From NCBI GenBank assembly GCA_963989245.1, contig OZ022349.1, forward strand, positions 32,326,393-32,390,392: a stretch of 64,000 nt of DNA. The letters are read 5' to 3'. The notes under the pieces were generated by a model that ran no database searches, was not told where the DNA came from, and saw nothing but the letters and a program-made list of their open reading frames with translations. Made by a program: the position numbers and the translations under genes. Source of the stretch: Nansenia antarctica (lineage: Eukaryota; Chordata; Actinopteri; Argentiniformes; Microstomatidae). Below are positions 1 through 10,526 of this stretch, in pieces (the first letter of the stretch is position 1; each line of letters starts with the position of its first letter).

Positions 1-404
1 TATTTTTTGTTTATTTTTATGATTAAATAAACAAACAAATCATAATCTGTTGTCGCTTATTACTAACTAACTAATACATCGCGCTGTAGAACTGTTGTAT
101 AAAAGCAATATCACACTCGAGGTCGTGCTGTTGAATATCAGCACGGCTGTGATTGTCTTCGACATTGACCCAGCCAATCAACAGGTCTCCCCTCCCAGTC
201 AATCAACAGCCAGTCCAGGGGAGGTCTCCCCGCCTGCAGCCAATCAACAGCCAGTCCAGTGGAGGTCTCCCCTGGACTGGACTGCCACTGTGTGTGTGTG
301 TGCGCGCACGCGATGGTGAGCACTGAACACTGAGAATCACCGCTTATGAATATAAAGATGTGTGGGTTGTTTCTGAAGACAACAGATAGATTAACATGCT
401 AACA
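1..404. other. Low-information flank with partial repeats
   Basis: No gene is supported. Positions 170-280 hold imperfect copies of a roughly 33-bp unit (CAATCAACAGCCAGTCCAGG and variants). Short open frames on both strands here are built from that repeat and lack any recognisable domain. Confidence 0.5.
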
Positions 405-425
405 TGGCTAGCTGCTCACAGCAAC

Positions 426-545
426 ACAGAGACTCCAGGTATTCAGATTGGATTCAACACAGAGACTCCAGGTATTCAGATTGGATTCAACACAGAGACT
501 CCAGGTATTCAGATTGGATTCAACACAGAGACTCCAGGTATCATG
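426..545. repeat. 33-bp minisatellite, about 4 copies
   Basis: Tandem unit with core AGAGACTCCAGGTATTCAGA. The period is a multiple of three, which keeps frames open across it and yields short spurious ORFs. Confidence 0.9.
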
Positions 546-593
546 GTTTATTGGTAGCGGACGTAGGCTGGGTTCAGGGCCTCAGGAGAGAGA

Positions 594-1003
594 GACAGAA
601 GGAGGGTTAGGGTTAATGCAACATCAGCATTAATGACAGAAGGAGTTAGGGTTAATGCAACATCAGCATTAATGACAGAAGGAGGTCAGGGTTAATGTAA
701 CATCAGCATTAATGACAGAAGGAGTTAGGGTTAATGCAACATCAGCATTAATGACAGAAGGAGTTAGGGTTAATGCAACATCAGCATTAATGACAGAAGG
801 AGTTAGGGTTAATGCAACATCAGCATTAATGACAGAAGGAGGGTCAGGGTTAATGCAACATCAGCATTAATGACAGAAGGAGGGTTAGGGTTAATGCAAC
901 ATCAGCATTAATGACAGAAGGAGTTAGGGTTAATGCAACATCAGCATTAAAGACAGAAGGAGGGTTAGGGTTAATGCAACATCAGCATTAATGACAGAAG
1001 GTC
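594..1003. repeat. 39-bp minisatellite, about 10 copies
   Basis: Tandem copies with core GACAGAAGGAGTTAGGGTTA followed by ATGCAACATCAGCATTA. Units differ by one or two G residues (AGGAGTT, AGGAGGGTT, AGGAGGTC). Each unit contains one telomere-like TTAGGG by chance; this is not a telomeric array. Confidence 0.92.
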
Positions 1004-1129
1004 ATTCTAATTCTGCATTTAGAATATCAAAATTATTGAATATTATGGTGATAAAATGGGAATGAAACTAAAAACACTCTCTTGGTGTTGTTTCCGATAC
1101 GCAAAATACACATATTGCATTTAATTTTA

Positions 1130-1328
1130 ATTTTGCCATTTAGCAGACGCTTTTATCCAAAGCGACTTACAATTACGAATTACAGGGACATTCCCCCTGG
1201 AGTAACTGAGGGCTAAGTGCCTTACCCAAGGGCACACTAGTAGTGGTGTGGCTTCAGGCGGGATTTGAACTCACAACCTTCCGATCCCAAGTCCAACTCA
1301 CTATCCACTAGACCACCACTACCCCTAA
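1130..1328 (-). mobile_element. tRNA-derived SINE with an L2-type tail
   Basis: Read on the minus strand, the element starts near 1328 with a tRNA-like head. It has an A-box-like TCTAGTGGATAGTG and a B-box-like GTTCAAATCC. It ends near 1130 with TTGTAAGTCGCTTTGGATAA and GCGTCTGCTAAATG. That tail matches the 3' end of the L2-type LINE at 58450-58500 in this window, which is the usual sign of a SINE borrowing a LINE's reverse transcriptase. The exact family name was not assigned. Confidence 0.8.
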
Positions 1329-1695
1329 ACTGCATTTAAACTGCATTTAAGCAGTGCTACAAATTAATTTTATTTTCTCATTTCAAAAAGGACACAAAAT
1401 AACCAGAATGATTGAGCAATTTCCTAAAAGATGCATTAAAGACATTAGTTTCACTTTTGGCTATTGGACCTGTAAGCTACTTGTAGGGAAGGCCACGTAG
1501 AGGCTGTCTTTGTCTCCCCCAATGTTTTTTTTGTTTTGTATTTTGTATTATTTATTTATTTATTTTATTTTTATTTTATTTTTTTTAATTTTTTTTATAC
1601 TGTAGTTAGCGGAAACACAGAAAACATGTCCAAGCATAGGCTGCATTGTACAATTCTGAGCAAAACATGGCTGGCAATCATGGCTGTTTCTTCTT

Positions 1696-4430
1696 TTAGT
1701 CCTCACATTCACAGGCACACAACTGGGTACACTTCAGGCCGAATCGATAACATTTGCATCGTCCTCTGCATTCAGTCTTGCAGACGCATTTCGTCAACTG
1801 CTCACACGTCTGAACAATCGGTGGAAGGGTTGTCCAGACCACTTGCCAGACCTCACCATCTTTTTTCCAGCCCCAGTTGGCAGGGCTTTCAATTTGCATT
1901 TTGCACACTGTTGCCTGGCCCCATATGCAGGCAGCTTGGAAGGCAGACCGTTTCACATGCTGAACGAGGGATGCGCTTGTCGGTGGAATGGCATCATAAG
2001 ACCTTTGCTTCCGCGCAAATAATTCTAGTCTTGCCTCATCAACCTTGCCTGTAGTGCTCTGCTTGTCATACATGGTGATGACAAACTTCTCAAGGATGTT
2101 GAGGTCTGCATCTTCTATGATAGGTGGGTACTGACTGAGCTTTTTGAAGACAGGGCTCACATCAGGGCAAACCTCCCATGCTTGCCATGCCGTTTTTTTG
2201 CCTTTGCCACGAAAAGCTGACACAACATCACAGCCAGTGAAGGCGTGAAAGAACAGCATGCCACTGGATTTCTCTGGGCCAAGAGAAAGCACCATGTCAT
2301 GGATAGGCAACCACTTAATGGACTGACCTTGGCCAAATTCTACCCAAAGCCTTACTAAGCCTGCATTCTGAAGAGTCGCAAAAACATTGACTGCAACAAC
2401 AAGAATATCTGTGTCGCATGCCTTGATCAACACAGACTTAATCTGTTGCTTGGCTGCATGAAGAGTATGTATGACGATTCTGGAGTCAGCTTCCTCATGG
2501 TTACATGGACTTAAGCCTTCAAGGCTGATGGGCTTGTTTGATAGAGCCTGCTCCCCTTTGGTCACAACTATGACATTGTTGGGACACAGGGTCACTATCT
2601 TGTCGGCTAGGAACATGAAGAGCTCAGTCTTGTTGTTGCTGTCTCGCAGGAAGCTTTTCCAGTTGGGTGGCAGTTTGTTTTTGTCTGTCACTCTTCGTCG
2701 ACCTCCCATACCTCTGTTTGACCTAGTTTCAGCCTTCAGGCTTGAAGTCCAGTAGACATCAAAAATGATATCTGTTCGCTCATACTTTGATGAGTAGGTC
2801 TGGATTTTTGGAACTACATCCTGGACAGCATATTCCTCAAAGGTCTTTGATGTCGTAGGAGACAATGAATGCACAAGAGAGGAACCATCAATGATAATGG
2901 CATCACATTCTGGTTGTTTGTCAGGAGGAGAAATGGTAGCTTCCAGAATTTTTGAAAGCTGAGACTTCTGGCCAGAGTGGAGTTTCCCTGTGTCACTCAG
3001 TGCAGCAGGGAAAGGTTGATTCTCATGCTTAAAGAACTCAAGCAGGTCACACTCTCGTGATTGGCACGATATAAAAAGCTGCGAGAACAGACGACAGTCA
3101 TCTTTGAGTACCTGCTTCTTCATGTCACTGGAAGCTGCAGCTGCCTCTTGGCGAAAGAAGTCGGCTTTGTTCTTTTTAATGGGCTTATAGAAGGAACCCT
3201 CATCCCCCAGACCATTGAAAAAGTCTTTGAAGGCAGCTTGACCTTTCTCAAAGTGAGTTCTTACAAGCTCAGCAGCACTGGGATGTGCGATGGTTTTTGT
3301 GTCCAATGTGAGCAGATCTTTGGACTCTTCCTGGAAAGGATTGCCCAGATCCTTCATCACATCAAACAACTTTTGGACCTTGTCAGTGAAGGACTTCTGA
3401 GACTGACTGGTCTGCTCATGATGCCTGACATCTTTGTTTGCTTCTTTGACTTGAGATGCCAACTCATACTGGTTGACTAACTGGCTAACTTCTGGTCCAG
3501 ACACCATCCACCGCCTCAGTGCAGATGGATCCTCTGTAAGGCCAATGGCACCACCATCACCTTTAAAACTGCATTGGCCTGCTCGTGAGCTTGGTCAATG
3601 GGTAAGCCTGAGAACTCCCTGTGAGTCTTGTGGACCACAAACTTTCCAAGCTGAAATTCATGGAAAACCTGAGGATGAGTTTGCTCCAAAGACACCATGT
3701 CTCTGAGGTGGATGGGGAGCCATCAAGCATAGTTCACATTGTTGTTTGCAAAGAAGAATGGAATTAGAGCAGACAGTGCTTGACAATACAAGTTGAAGTT
3801 AGCTTCTCTGAAAGATCTGACCAAAGAGAAAACCACCAATTCCATTGACAACACAAGCTCCCAGAATTGAAACTGGGGGCTCTCCTCCCTGCGTTTCTCA
3901 CACCAGTCACTGAAATTCAGGGCTCCTTCATTCTCCTCTGCACAATGGTATTCATATGCTTCCTTTCGGAGTATGTAGAGACAGCATGCTGTAACTTGGT
4001 GCATTAGGCGTGTTCTTGTGACACTTGAGGCAGAAAGAAAGGAGTCAGCTTTTCCAGAAGAAGCTACCCCAGCCTCCACAAGAGCACCTGTCCACCCACT
4101 ACTCTGAAGCAGGGTCCCCAGTGATCTGAATGCAGCCATCTCTATGTGGAGTCCACCAAACATTACAACAAATTTGTCCTCGCCTTACAGGTCAGGCCAG
4201 TGCCACTGGACTTGTTTGGCAAGAGCATAAATAGGCTGGTCTGCAGTTATCACGGGAACCTGGTTTGGGTTGAGGTGTGCAATAGCATCCCTGACTTTGT
4301 TCATGGAATGCCTCACTGTGGCAACAGAATGTGCCTCATCACGAAGAAGGGGCAAGAGTGAGGTAATGCCCACTTCAAATTCAAGACCTCGCTTCTTCTC
4401 TGCATGGTGGACTGAACCCCATGGTGAGTT
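1696..4430 (-). pseudogene. Broken FEN/PIN-like nuclease gene with Cys-rich CXC-like tail
   Basis: Seen: the terminal 603 codons (3507-1696) are open. Acidic motifs occur in the order of FEN/XPG-type nucleases: IIIDGSS (residues 204-210 of this segment), EEADS (338-342), DTDIL (365-369), and GCD followed by GKGKK (425-438), which resembles the H3TH helix-loop-helix. The tail (574-601) is a CXC-type cluster with nine cysteines (KCVCKTECRGRCKC). Upstream in the same gene, conserved text continues to about 4430 but is broken. There is an in-frame TAA at 4185-4187, an in-frame TGA at 3723-3725 (a CGA to TGA CpG change is likely, giving NYA-stop-WLPIHLRDM), and a 1-nt deletion near 3561-3566 after AHEQANAVLK. 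From memory, closely similar proteins are multicopy in fish and cnidarian gene predictions, often without introns, so a mobile-element origin is plausible. No terminal repeats or TSD were found here. Function (nuclease) is inference from fold motifs. Confidence 0.6.
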
Positions 4431-4922
4431 TCACAGCAGTGATGTCGACAGATGGTTGACCACATCATCTCAATTAATGGTGATGAATGCTGCCCTTCAA
4501 TTTAATGCAATATCTGTGATCGGACAGCTTCCAAAAACGCTTATTTTGAGTTACGTAATAGCCACCATCTTGAAAACTGGCGGCCATATTGGAATTCAAT
4601 TGACACAATTGAGTTCCAGTAAGGATACATTCATTTTGATGTTTGGACCATTAACCCATTTCTGTTCATTCAAGTTCTACTCCAAAAAACGTTATTTTGC
4701 ATCTGTTGAGGCGGCCATCTTGAAAAGTGGCAGCCATCTTGGATTTTCAGCTGGAAACCGTACTTTTCTTAGAAAGTACATCCTGGACATCATTTGTGCC
4801 AAATTTGGTGCTTGTATCACCAAGTGAACGATTCTTATGAAATATTGATTTAATCTGCTGCACTATAATGAATGAAAATGACACGAGACAAATGACATTG
4901 AGATTTGGTGTCCGTGGCAATT
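4431..4922. repeat. Gene-free stretch with a diverged 70-bp duplication
   Basis: No gene is supported. Two related segments (about 4527-4597 and 4680-4750) share CGTTATTTTG-like text followed by GCCATCTTGAAAA and GGCNGCCAT. They may be remnants of a non-autonomous element. Short ORFs over them have no domain. Confidence 0.4.
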
Positions 4923-5162
4923 AGGCTACGTTCACACTGCAGTGAAATGTGACCCAAATCCGATTTTTTTGCCGACACTCAGGTCTGATTTATGCCTGAC
5001 CGTAGGAACAGCGCAAGTCACATTAAATCTGACTTTTTTACATCCGACCTGGGTCGTGTTCAGAGGTGGTGTTATATTGGATACATGTCTGATATTTAGC
5101 AACGCGCCCGCCGTCTGAATTGTCAAGTCGCTTTTAATGCGACTTTTACGTCACTCTAGCAG

Positions 5163-5273
5163 GGTTGCCAGATGGGATTGACAATTTACAGCTTAACCAG
5201 TCTATATACTATAACCGATAAATCCAGTAGCCCATTCGGCGGTAACCCGCCCCACCTGGCAACCCTGCACTCT
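5163..5273. mobile_element. Short MITE family B, copy 1
   Basis: Inverted termini AGGGTTGCCAGATGGG and CACCTGGCAACCCT enclose about 110 bp. Copies of the same small element lie at 8054-8147 and 27365-27450. It sits inside MITE A copy 1 and is absent from copy 2, so it is a later insertion. Confidence 0.65.
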
Positions 5274-5464
5274 AGACTTACTTGCTCATATCTTGCTCAT
5301 ATCTTTGCCGGCTTCCGCTGCACAAAAACTTGAAAATGAATCCAGTTGTAACGTTATCATGTTATCCTATATATGTTATCATGTTATCATATATATTATA
5401 TATCATAAATCTAGATATACTTGCAGACAGTATACAGAGTAGACCTATATCTTACAAAGACACT

Positions 5465-5632
5465 TAGATTTAGATTTAGTCATCTACAAATTAATTAGAC
5501 CCCTATACTTATACTTGTTTATTTTGTTGTTTCTTTTTATTTTACTACTCAATCTTTTCAGTTTGTAAAGCGTCTTTGAGTGTCTAGAAAAGCGCTATAT
5601 AAGTCTAATGTATTATTATTATTGTAAACAGT
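5465..5632 (+). mobile_element. LINE 3' end fragment (TATTATT tail)
   Basis: The sequence runs TTAGATTTAG ... TTTTCAGTTTGTAAAGCGTC, then AAAGCGCTATATAAGTCTAA, and ends in (TATT)n-like repeats. A second, very similar copy is at 51346-51525. The AAGCGCTATATAA motif before an A/T-rich simple repeat is typical of fish LINE 3' ends. No coding sequence is left. Confidence 0.6.
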
Positions 5633-5910
5633 GCGCTGTCCTTCTGCACATGAGGGTCTGTTCAGGGCCGTGGAATGTTCACACGGGAGTCAATGAACCC
5701 AAGGTCAAATAAAGGTCACATTTTAAAAGTAATGTGAACTGCCAAACCAAAAAATCGGATCTGTGTAAAAAATCTGTGGCAACGACCCTAAGCCGGGGGC
5801 TAAGTACTATGGACAGCGCCCCGAGCCCCTAGGCAGAGTGATCAATGCCTGTTACTATCCGCTCCCACAGCTGAACCGCGTCCGCCAATCAACACAGCGG
5901 CGAGCGCAGG

Positions 5911-6445
5911 CTCATTAAGGCTCATTAAGGCTCATTAAGGCGAGCGCAGGCTCATGCAGGCTCATGCAGGCTCATTAAGGCTCATGCAGGCTCATTAAGG
6001 CTCATTAAGGCTCATTAAGGCAGCGCAGGCTCATTAAGGCTCATTAAGGCTCATTAAGGCGAGCGCAGGCTCATTAAGGCTCATTAAGGCTCATTAAGGC
6101 GAGCGCAGGCTCATGCAGGCTCATGCAGGCTCATTAAGGCTCATTAAGGCTCATTAAGGCAGCGCGGGCTCATTAAGGCTCATTAAGGCGAGCGCAGGCT
6201 CATAAAGGCTCATTAAGGCTCATTAAGGCGAGCGCAGGCTCATTAAGGCTCATTAAGACAGGCTCATTAAGGCTCATTAAGACAGGCTCATTAAGGCTCA
6301 TTAAGGCTCATTAAGACAGGCTCATTAAGACAGGCTCATTAAGGCTTATTAAGGCTCATTAAGGCTCAATAAGACAGGCTCATTAAGGCTCATTAAGGCT
6401 CATTAAGACAGGCTCATTAAGGCTCATTAAGTCTCATTAAGCGGA
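5911..6445. repeat. 10-bp minisatellite GGCTCATTAA with GC-rich interruptions
   Basis: About 45 copies of GGCTCATTAA, with variants GGCTCATGCA, interrupted at intervals by GGCGAGCGCA or GACA. The interruptions form a higher-order pattern of roughly 50-60 bp. Confidence 0.93.
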
Positions 6446-6514
6446 CGCGGAACATCTGTGCCAGCGGAGAAGACAGGATAAAGCGACCTGGCAAACCGTC
6501 ATCAGGGGGCAGCA

Positions 6515-6853
6515 GCATGGCCAGGAGCATGGCCAGAAGCATGGCCAGAAGCATGGCCAGAAGCATGGCCAGAAGCATGGCCAGAACACCGGGGGGAAGC
6601 ATGGCCAGAAGCATGGCCAGAACACATGGCCAGCACACATGGCCAGCACACAGAAGCATGGCCAGCACACATGGCCAGCACACAGAAGCATGGCCAGCAC
6701 ACATGGCCAGCACACAGAAGCATGGCCAGGACACATGGCCAGGACACATGGCCAGGACACATGGCCAGCACACATGGCCAGCACACATGGCCAGGACACA
6801 TGGCCAGGACACATGGCCAGCACACATGGCCAGGACACATGGCCAGCACACGG
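6515..6853. repeat. 11-13-bp minisatellite ATGGCCAG(A/C)
   Basis: Units ATGGCCAGAAGC (left part) and ATGGCCAGCACAC / ATGGCCAGGACAC (right part). The array is open in several frames on both strands and yields long repetitive translations (MARSMARS, CWPCVLAM). These are not genes. An internal 24-bp superunit (GCACACAGAAGC alternating with GCACAC) repeats near 6630-6730. Confidence 0.93.
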
Positions 6854-6859
6854 CACGAT

Positions 6860-7355
6860 GCCGGATGGGTGAGGGCCGCTCTGCAGTGACCAATACAATG
6901 TGTAAAAGTATCATAATAACAGATGTGTCTTTGTGTGACCAGACCGAGATGACCTGAGTGGAGAACCCAGATAACCAGAGCTCGAGTGACGACGAGACGA
7001 AGAATTACTGAATAGCCGGAGAGAGGTACGGAGGGAGTACCCCTCAGAGTACTAAGGGTGCGACGGAGCCCCACTGCCTACCGACAACCCCCTCCAGTAG
7101 AGGGACACAATGATTAATAAGTTATCCTTTGTTTGTAGCCCCTGATGAGTGAGACATCGCCCCTTCCCCCTATTAATTTACTTTGATGCCTGAATTCTCC
7201 TTTAAGTACTGAACATTGACTTTTGTTACGGATACGCCGTCCTCCTGAGTGGGCGGGGCCCAGTACACCTCCTGAGTGGGCAGTGCCCAGTACACCTGCT
7301 AAGTTAGGAATAAATATGGCGAGCGCCTAAAAGTGACCTCTGTCTCCTCTTCTCT
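6860..7355. other. Unassigned region, possible LTR-like end
   Basis: No gene is supported. AATAAATATGGCGAGCG at about 7310-7326 follows a GC-rich direct repeat (CCTCCTGAGTGGGC at 7232 and 7268). An AATAAA followed by a pyrimidine-rich stretch could be the R/U5 part of an old LTR. No matching LTR, primer site or TSD was found. Confidence 0.25.
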
Positions 7356-7521
7356 CTAGCTCTGTGTGGGTACTAATCTCTCTAGCTCTGTGTGGGTACT
7401 AGTCTCTCTAGCTCTGTGTGGGTACTTTCTCTAGCTCTGTGTGGGTACTTTCTCTAGCTCTGTGTGGGTACTTTCTCTAGCTCTGTGTGGGTACTAGTCT
7501 CTCTAGCTCTGTGTGGGTACT
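7356..7521. repeat. 24-29-bp minisatellite, about 7 copies
   Basis: Unit CTCTAGCTCTGTGTGGGTAC followed by TTT or TAGTCT/TAATCT, so the period alternates between about 24 and 29 bp. Confidence 0.9.
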
Positions 7522-7834
7522 TTTACTCGGGTCAAGTGAGCAGGTTCCCACAAGTCGAGAAAGTAAAAATGGTCAAACCCCATGTGTTCAATAGAAACTG
7601 TGTTGAATAGAAACGTGTTATTTACTTCATTTATTTACTGTTATTTATTTATTTCAGTTGAAAAAATTGCCAGAGAGACAAACTTTCTCATGTAGAATTT
7701 CAAACATAGAAAACATAGAAAACATGTTATCATACGCTCCAGGTGTGATCAGAATGAGGTATCATCATGGTACACAGATGTCAGATTCAGAGTGCTAACA
7801 CATGTTGTTGTATGAGACTAAAGCGGAGTACACA

Positions 7835-8352
7835 CATAAGGATTTTCTGGACGATTTTGGCCCGATTTTCCCCCTTCCGACCAAACAGAAAACGCCCGAT
7901 TATCAGATGGATCTTAACATTTTCCCATAACAAAATCCTGTGGTGTGAGGTGAGTTAAGAGTCAATCTCTCCCGACAACCTGCTCGGAAAATGGGCATGG
8001 CCGGCAATCGTAAATGTCAAATGTGTTCAATACTTACGACCAGAAATCATAGGGTTGCCAGATTTTTTGGTGGAATTAGCAGTTTTAGACGGTGGTTAGG
8101 GTGGAAAATGTCATTCCCATCTCCACCAAACAATCTGGCAACCCTATGATTTCTGGTCGTAAGTATTGAACACATTTGACATTTACGATTGCCGGCCACG
8201 CCCATTTTCTGAGCAGGTTGTCGGGAGAGATTGACTCTTAACTCACCTCACACCACAGGATTTTGTTATAGGAAAATGTTAAGAGCCATCTGATAATCGG
8301 GCGTTTTCTGCCATCTGAAAAACGGGCCAAAATCGGCCAGAAAATCCTTATG
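7835..8352. mobile_element. 518-bp near-perfect palindromic (fold-back) element
   Basis: The left arm (7835-8060) reads CATAAGGATTTTCTGG ... and the right arm (about 8140-8352) is its reverse complement, ending CCAGAAAATCCTTATG. Arm identity is high, with scattered substitutions and a short indel near 7870/8310. The centre is a copy of short MITE B (8054-8147), whose inverted ends extend the arms. It encodes no protein. Confidence 0.85.
8054..8147. mobile_element. Short MITE family B, copy 2 (palindrome centre)
   Basis: Ends AGGGTTGCCAGAT and ATCTGGCAACCCT enclose about 65 bp with GGTGGTTAGGGTGGAAA. The related copies are at 5163-5273 and 27365-27450. Confidence 0.7.
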
Positions 8353-8428
8353 AGGCTGTTCCTGGTTTTACTTAGAAATACCATCCTGCTGCCAGCTGCT
8401 CGAAATGGAAGAGAGCAAGAGGTCTGTA

Positions 8429-8429
<1 letters not shown>

Positions 8430-8484
<55 letters not shown>

Positions 8485-8667
8485 CTGTGCGTGTGTGTGT
8501 GTGCATGCATGCGTGTGTGTGTGTGTGTGTGTCTGTGCGCGTGTGTGTGTGCATGTGCGTGCGTGCGTGTGTGTGTGTGTGTGTGTGTCTGTGCACGTGT
8601 GTGTGTGCGTGTGCGTGCGTGTGTGTGTGCGTGTGTGTGTGTCTGTGCGTGTGTGTGTTCATGCATG
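8430..8667. repeat. (GT)n microsatellite, interrupted
   Basis: GT dinucleotides with CTGTGC, GCATGC and GCGTGC interruptions. ORFs of His/Thr or Cys/Val repeats here are artefacts. Confidence 0.95.
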
Positions 8668-8689
8668 TGTGGTATTTCAGTAACCCATC

Positions 8690-9062
8690 GTCAGGTGAGG
8701 TCAGGTGAGGTCAGGTGAGGTCAGGTCAGGTGAGGTCAGGTGAGGTCAGGTGAGGTCAGGTCAGGTCAGGTGAGGTCAGGTGAGGTCAGGTGAGGTCAGG
8801 TGAGGTCAGGTCAGGTCAAGTGAGGTCAGGTCAGGTCAGGTGAGGTCAGGTGAGGTCAGGTGAGGTCAGGTGAGGTCAGGTGAGGTCAGGTCAGGTCAGG
8901 TGAGGTCAGGTCAGGTCAGGTGAGGTCAGGTGAGGTCAGGTGAGGTCAGGTGAGGTCAGGTGAGGTGAGGTCAGGTCAGGTGAGGTCAGGTGAGGTCAGG
9001 TGAGGTCAGGTGAGGTCAGGTGAGGTCAGGTGAGGTCAGGTGAGGTCAGGTGAGGTCAGGTG
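8690..9062. repeat. 10-bp minisatellite TCAGGTGAGG
   Basis: About 37 decamers, occasionally shortened to the 5-bp half-unit TCAGG. It is purine-rich on the plus strand. Confidence 0.94.
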
Positions 9063-9302
9063 AACTCCCTCCAGTAATAAAGCAGCTCCTTATCAGTCTT
9101 CGAGGGGAAACACTGTGTTTGGTGACTATTTAAGGGTTTTCTCTGAAACATACTTCAAGTGAGGGAGTTGTATATGGCAGCTCAGGGTGTCTAACTCTAC
9201 AATGTAATTAACCAAGTTACTCAAGCAGAAAATAGCCTTTTTTCATTAAATGTTCTGTGAATTTTCTGAAAAGGGGCAATCTGTTCAACTGTTCAAGTGA
9301 AC

Positions 9303-9517
9303 AGCTCGAAAACACAAAAGTATTTATTCAGATCCGCCAGATAATCTCTCACAGATAATCTCTCACAGACAGATAATCTCTCACAGATAATCTCTCACAG
9401 ACAGATAATCTCTCACAGACATTTTATAGCGGGGATGAATATATTGGTACAGTACCAGTAGCGAGCAGTGGTGGTGATAATTCCCTGACTAATTTAACGA
9501 GAGAGGCTGGCGCACGC

Positions 9518-9556
<39 letters not shown>

Positions 9557-9620
9557 CGCGTGTGTGTGTGTGTCTGTGTGCGTGCGTGCATGCGTGCGTG
9601 CGTATATGCGTGTGTAAAAC
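9303..9620. repeat. Dispersed duplication, left copy, with (TG)n
   Basis: AACACAAAAGTATTTATTCA, GATCCGCCAGATAATCTCTC, GGGGATGAATATATT, a (TG)n tract (9520-9612) and GTGTAAAACTGTAA recur in the same order at 10225-10440. Here the segment ATAATCTCTCACAGA is itself expanded about five-fold (9349-9420). The microsatellite is part of the duplicated unit. Confidence 0.8.
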
Positions 9621-9714
9621 TGTAAAATGGAGAAAGCAGTGGACCATTTGGCAAAGATGTTCATGAAGCGAGAAACAAAGCAGGGGATCTGTGAAGAAAA
9701 CAAAAGAGGAAAGA

Positions 9715-9736
9715 GAGAGAGAGAGAGAGAGAGAGA
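9715..9736. repeat. (GA)n microsatellite
   Basis: Eleven GA dinucleotides within purine-rich DNA. The surrounding open frame (9627-10010) shows no domain and is not called as a gene. Confidence 0.8.
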
Positions 9737-10224
9737 CCAGATAAGGAGAGCAGAACACTCTGAGCAGATGCAGGGAGAGCAGGAGAGAGGAAGTGAGCGT
9801 CTGCCAGTCCATCCATCATGTGAAAGAGGACCCTGGCGCAGCGGGAACTCATTTCCTCACCTCAGACATTCTGCACTTCTCATCTGTGATAGAACGAGCC
9901 CTGTGATGAAGGAGGAGAAGAATGACCTGGATGGGCGGACGGGATCGGAAGAAATTGACTCTGGTGGTGCGGACAACGTTGATGAGAAATGGTGTTGTTG
10001 TTCTGGGTAATCATGCGTAGAGGAGGGCTGTTATCATGCGTAGAGGGCTGTTATTTCAGTCCCGCGGCAATGTTAGCAGATATCATCAGTGTCAACAACC
10101 ACCTCAACCCCCCACCTCACCTGTGTCAGAGATATTCTAGCCGTACGCCAGTGTTCATGCTGTGATTTCAACAGAGCTTGTGGATAGAAATGTCTTTAAA
10201 GAAATGTCTGTCAAAATGTCAGAA

Positions 10225-10440
10225 AACACAAAAGTATTTATTCAGATCCGCCAGATAATCTCTCACAGACAACATTTCATAACGGGGATGAATATATTAG
10301 TACAGTACAGTTACAGTACCAGTCAGGTGCCTGAGCAAGCAACCCCCCCCCCGCCCCCCCGGAGGCTGACACACGCACGTGTGTGTGTGTGTGTGTGTGC
10401 GTGCGTGCATATGTGGGTGTGTGTGCATGTGTAAAACTGT
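10225..10440. repeat. Dispersed duplication, right copy, with (TG)n
   Basis: Second copy of the 9303-9620 unit, about 920 bp downstream in direct orientation. It carries a C-rich run (10342-10362), a shorter (TG)n tract and the shared end GTGTAAAACTGTAA. Confidence 0.8.
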
Positions 10441-10446
10441 AATATG

Positions 10447-10526
10447 TGCGTAGCCGGGGTTCGAAATGCCGACCTTGCGATCATTAAACGCCAGGTCTAC
10501 CTCCTGAGCCATAGCCGCCCTGTGAT
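10447..10526 (-). mobile_element. tRNA-derived SINE head
   Basis: On the minus strand: GGGCGGCTATGGCTCAGGAG with a consensus A box (TGGCTCAGGAGG) and, about 35 bp later, a B-box-like TTTCGAACCCC before GGCTACGCAC. The acceptor-stem halves do not pair well and there is no CCA context, so it is a SINE head, not a functional tRNA gene. No SINE body is recognisable downstream. Confidence 0.65.

Larger units (their letters stand above)
4923..5790 (+). mobile_element. MITE family A, copy 1 (carries nested insertions)
   Basis: The ends are inverted and related to a second, oppositely oriented copy at 12453-13211: TTCACACTGCAGTGAAATGT on the left, and a right end of AAATCGGATCTGTGTAA plus CCCTAA. 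Compared with copy 2 it has gained a short MITE (5163-5273) and a LINE 3' end (about 5465-5632). It encodes no protein. Confidence 0.7.

Noticed and set aside
594..1003. Telomeric repeat array (TTAGGG)
   Set aside because: TTAGGG occurs once per 39-bp unit; it is not a hexamer array.
6417..6957. Long open frames on both strands (MARSMARS and CWPCVLAM repeats)
   Set aside because: They are translations of an 11-13-bp minisatellite, open in several frames at once, without start context or domain.
6860..7355. Endogenous retrovirus LTR
   Set aside because: Only an AATAAA and GC-rich repeats; no partner LTR, primer site or TSD, so not called.
8238..8718. His/Thr-rich and Cys/Val-rich ORFs
   Set aside because: Products of a (GT)n microsatellite. 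The same applies to 9424-9812, 14983-15506, 16450-16873 and 38453-38791.
10447..10526. Functional tRNA gene
   Set aside because: A and B boxes are good, but stems do not pair and the sequence matches a SINE head.
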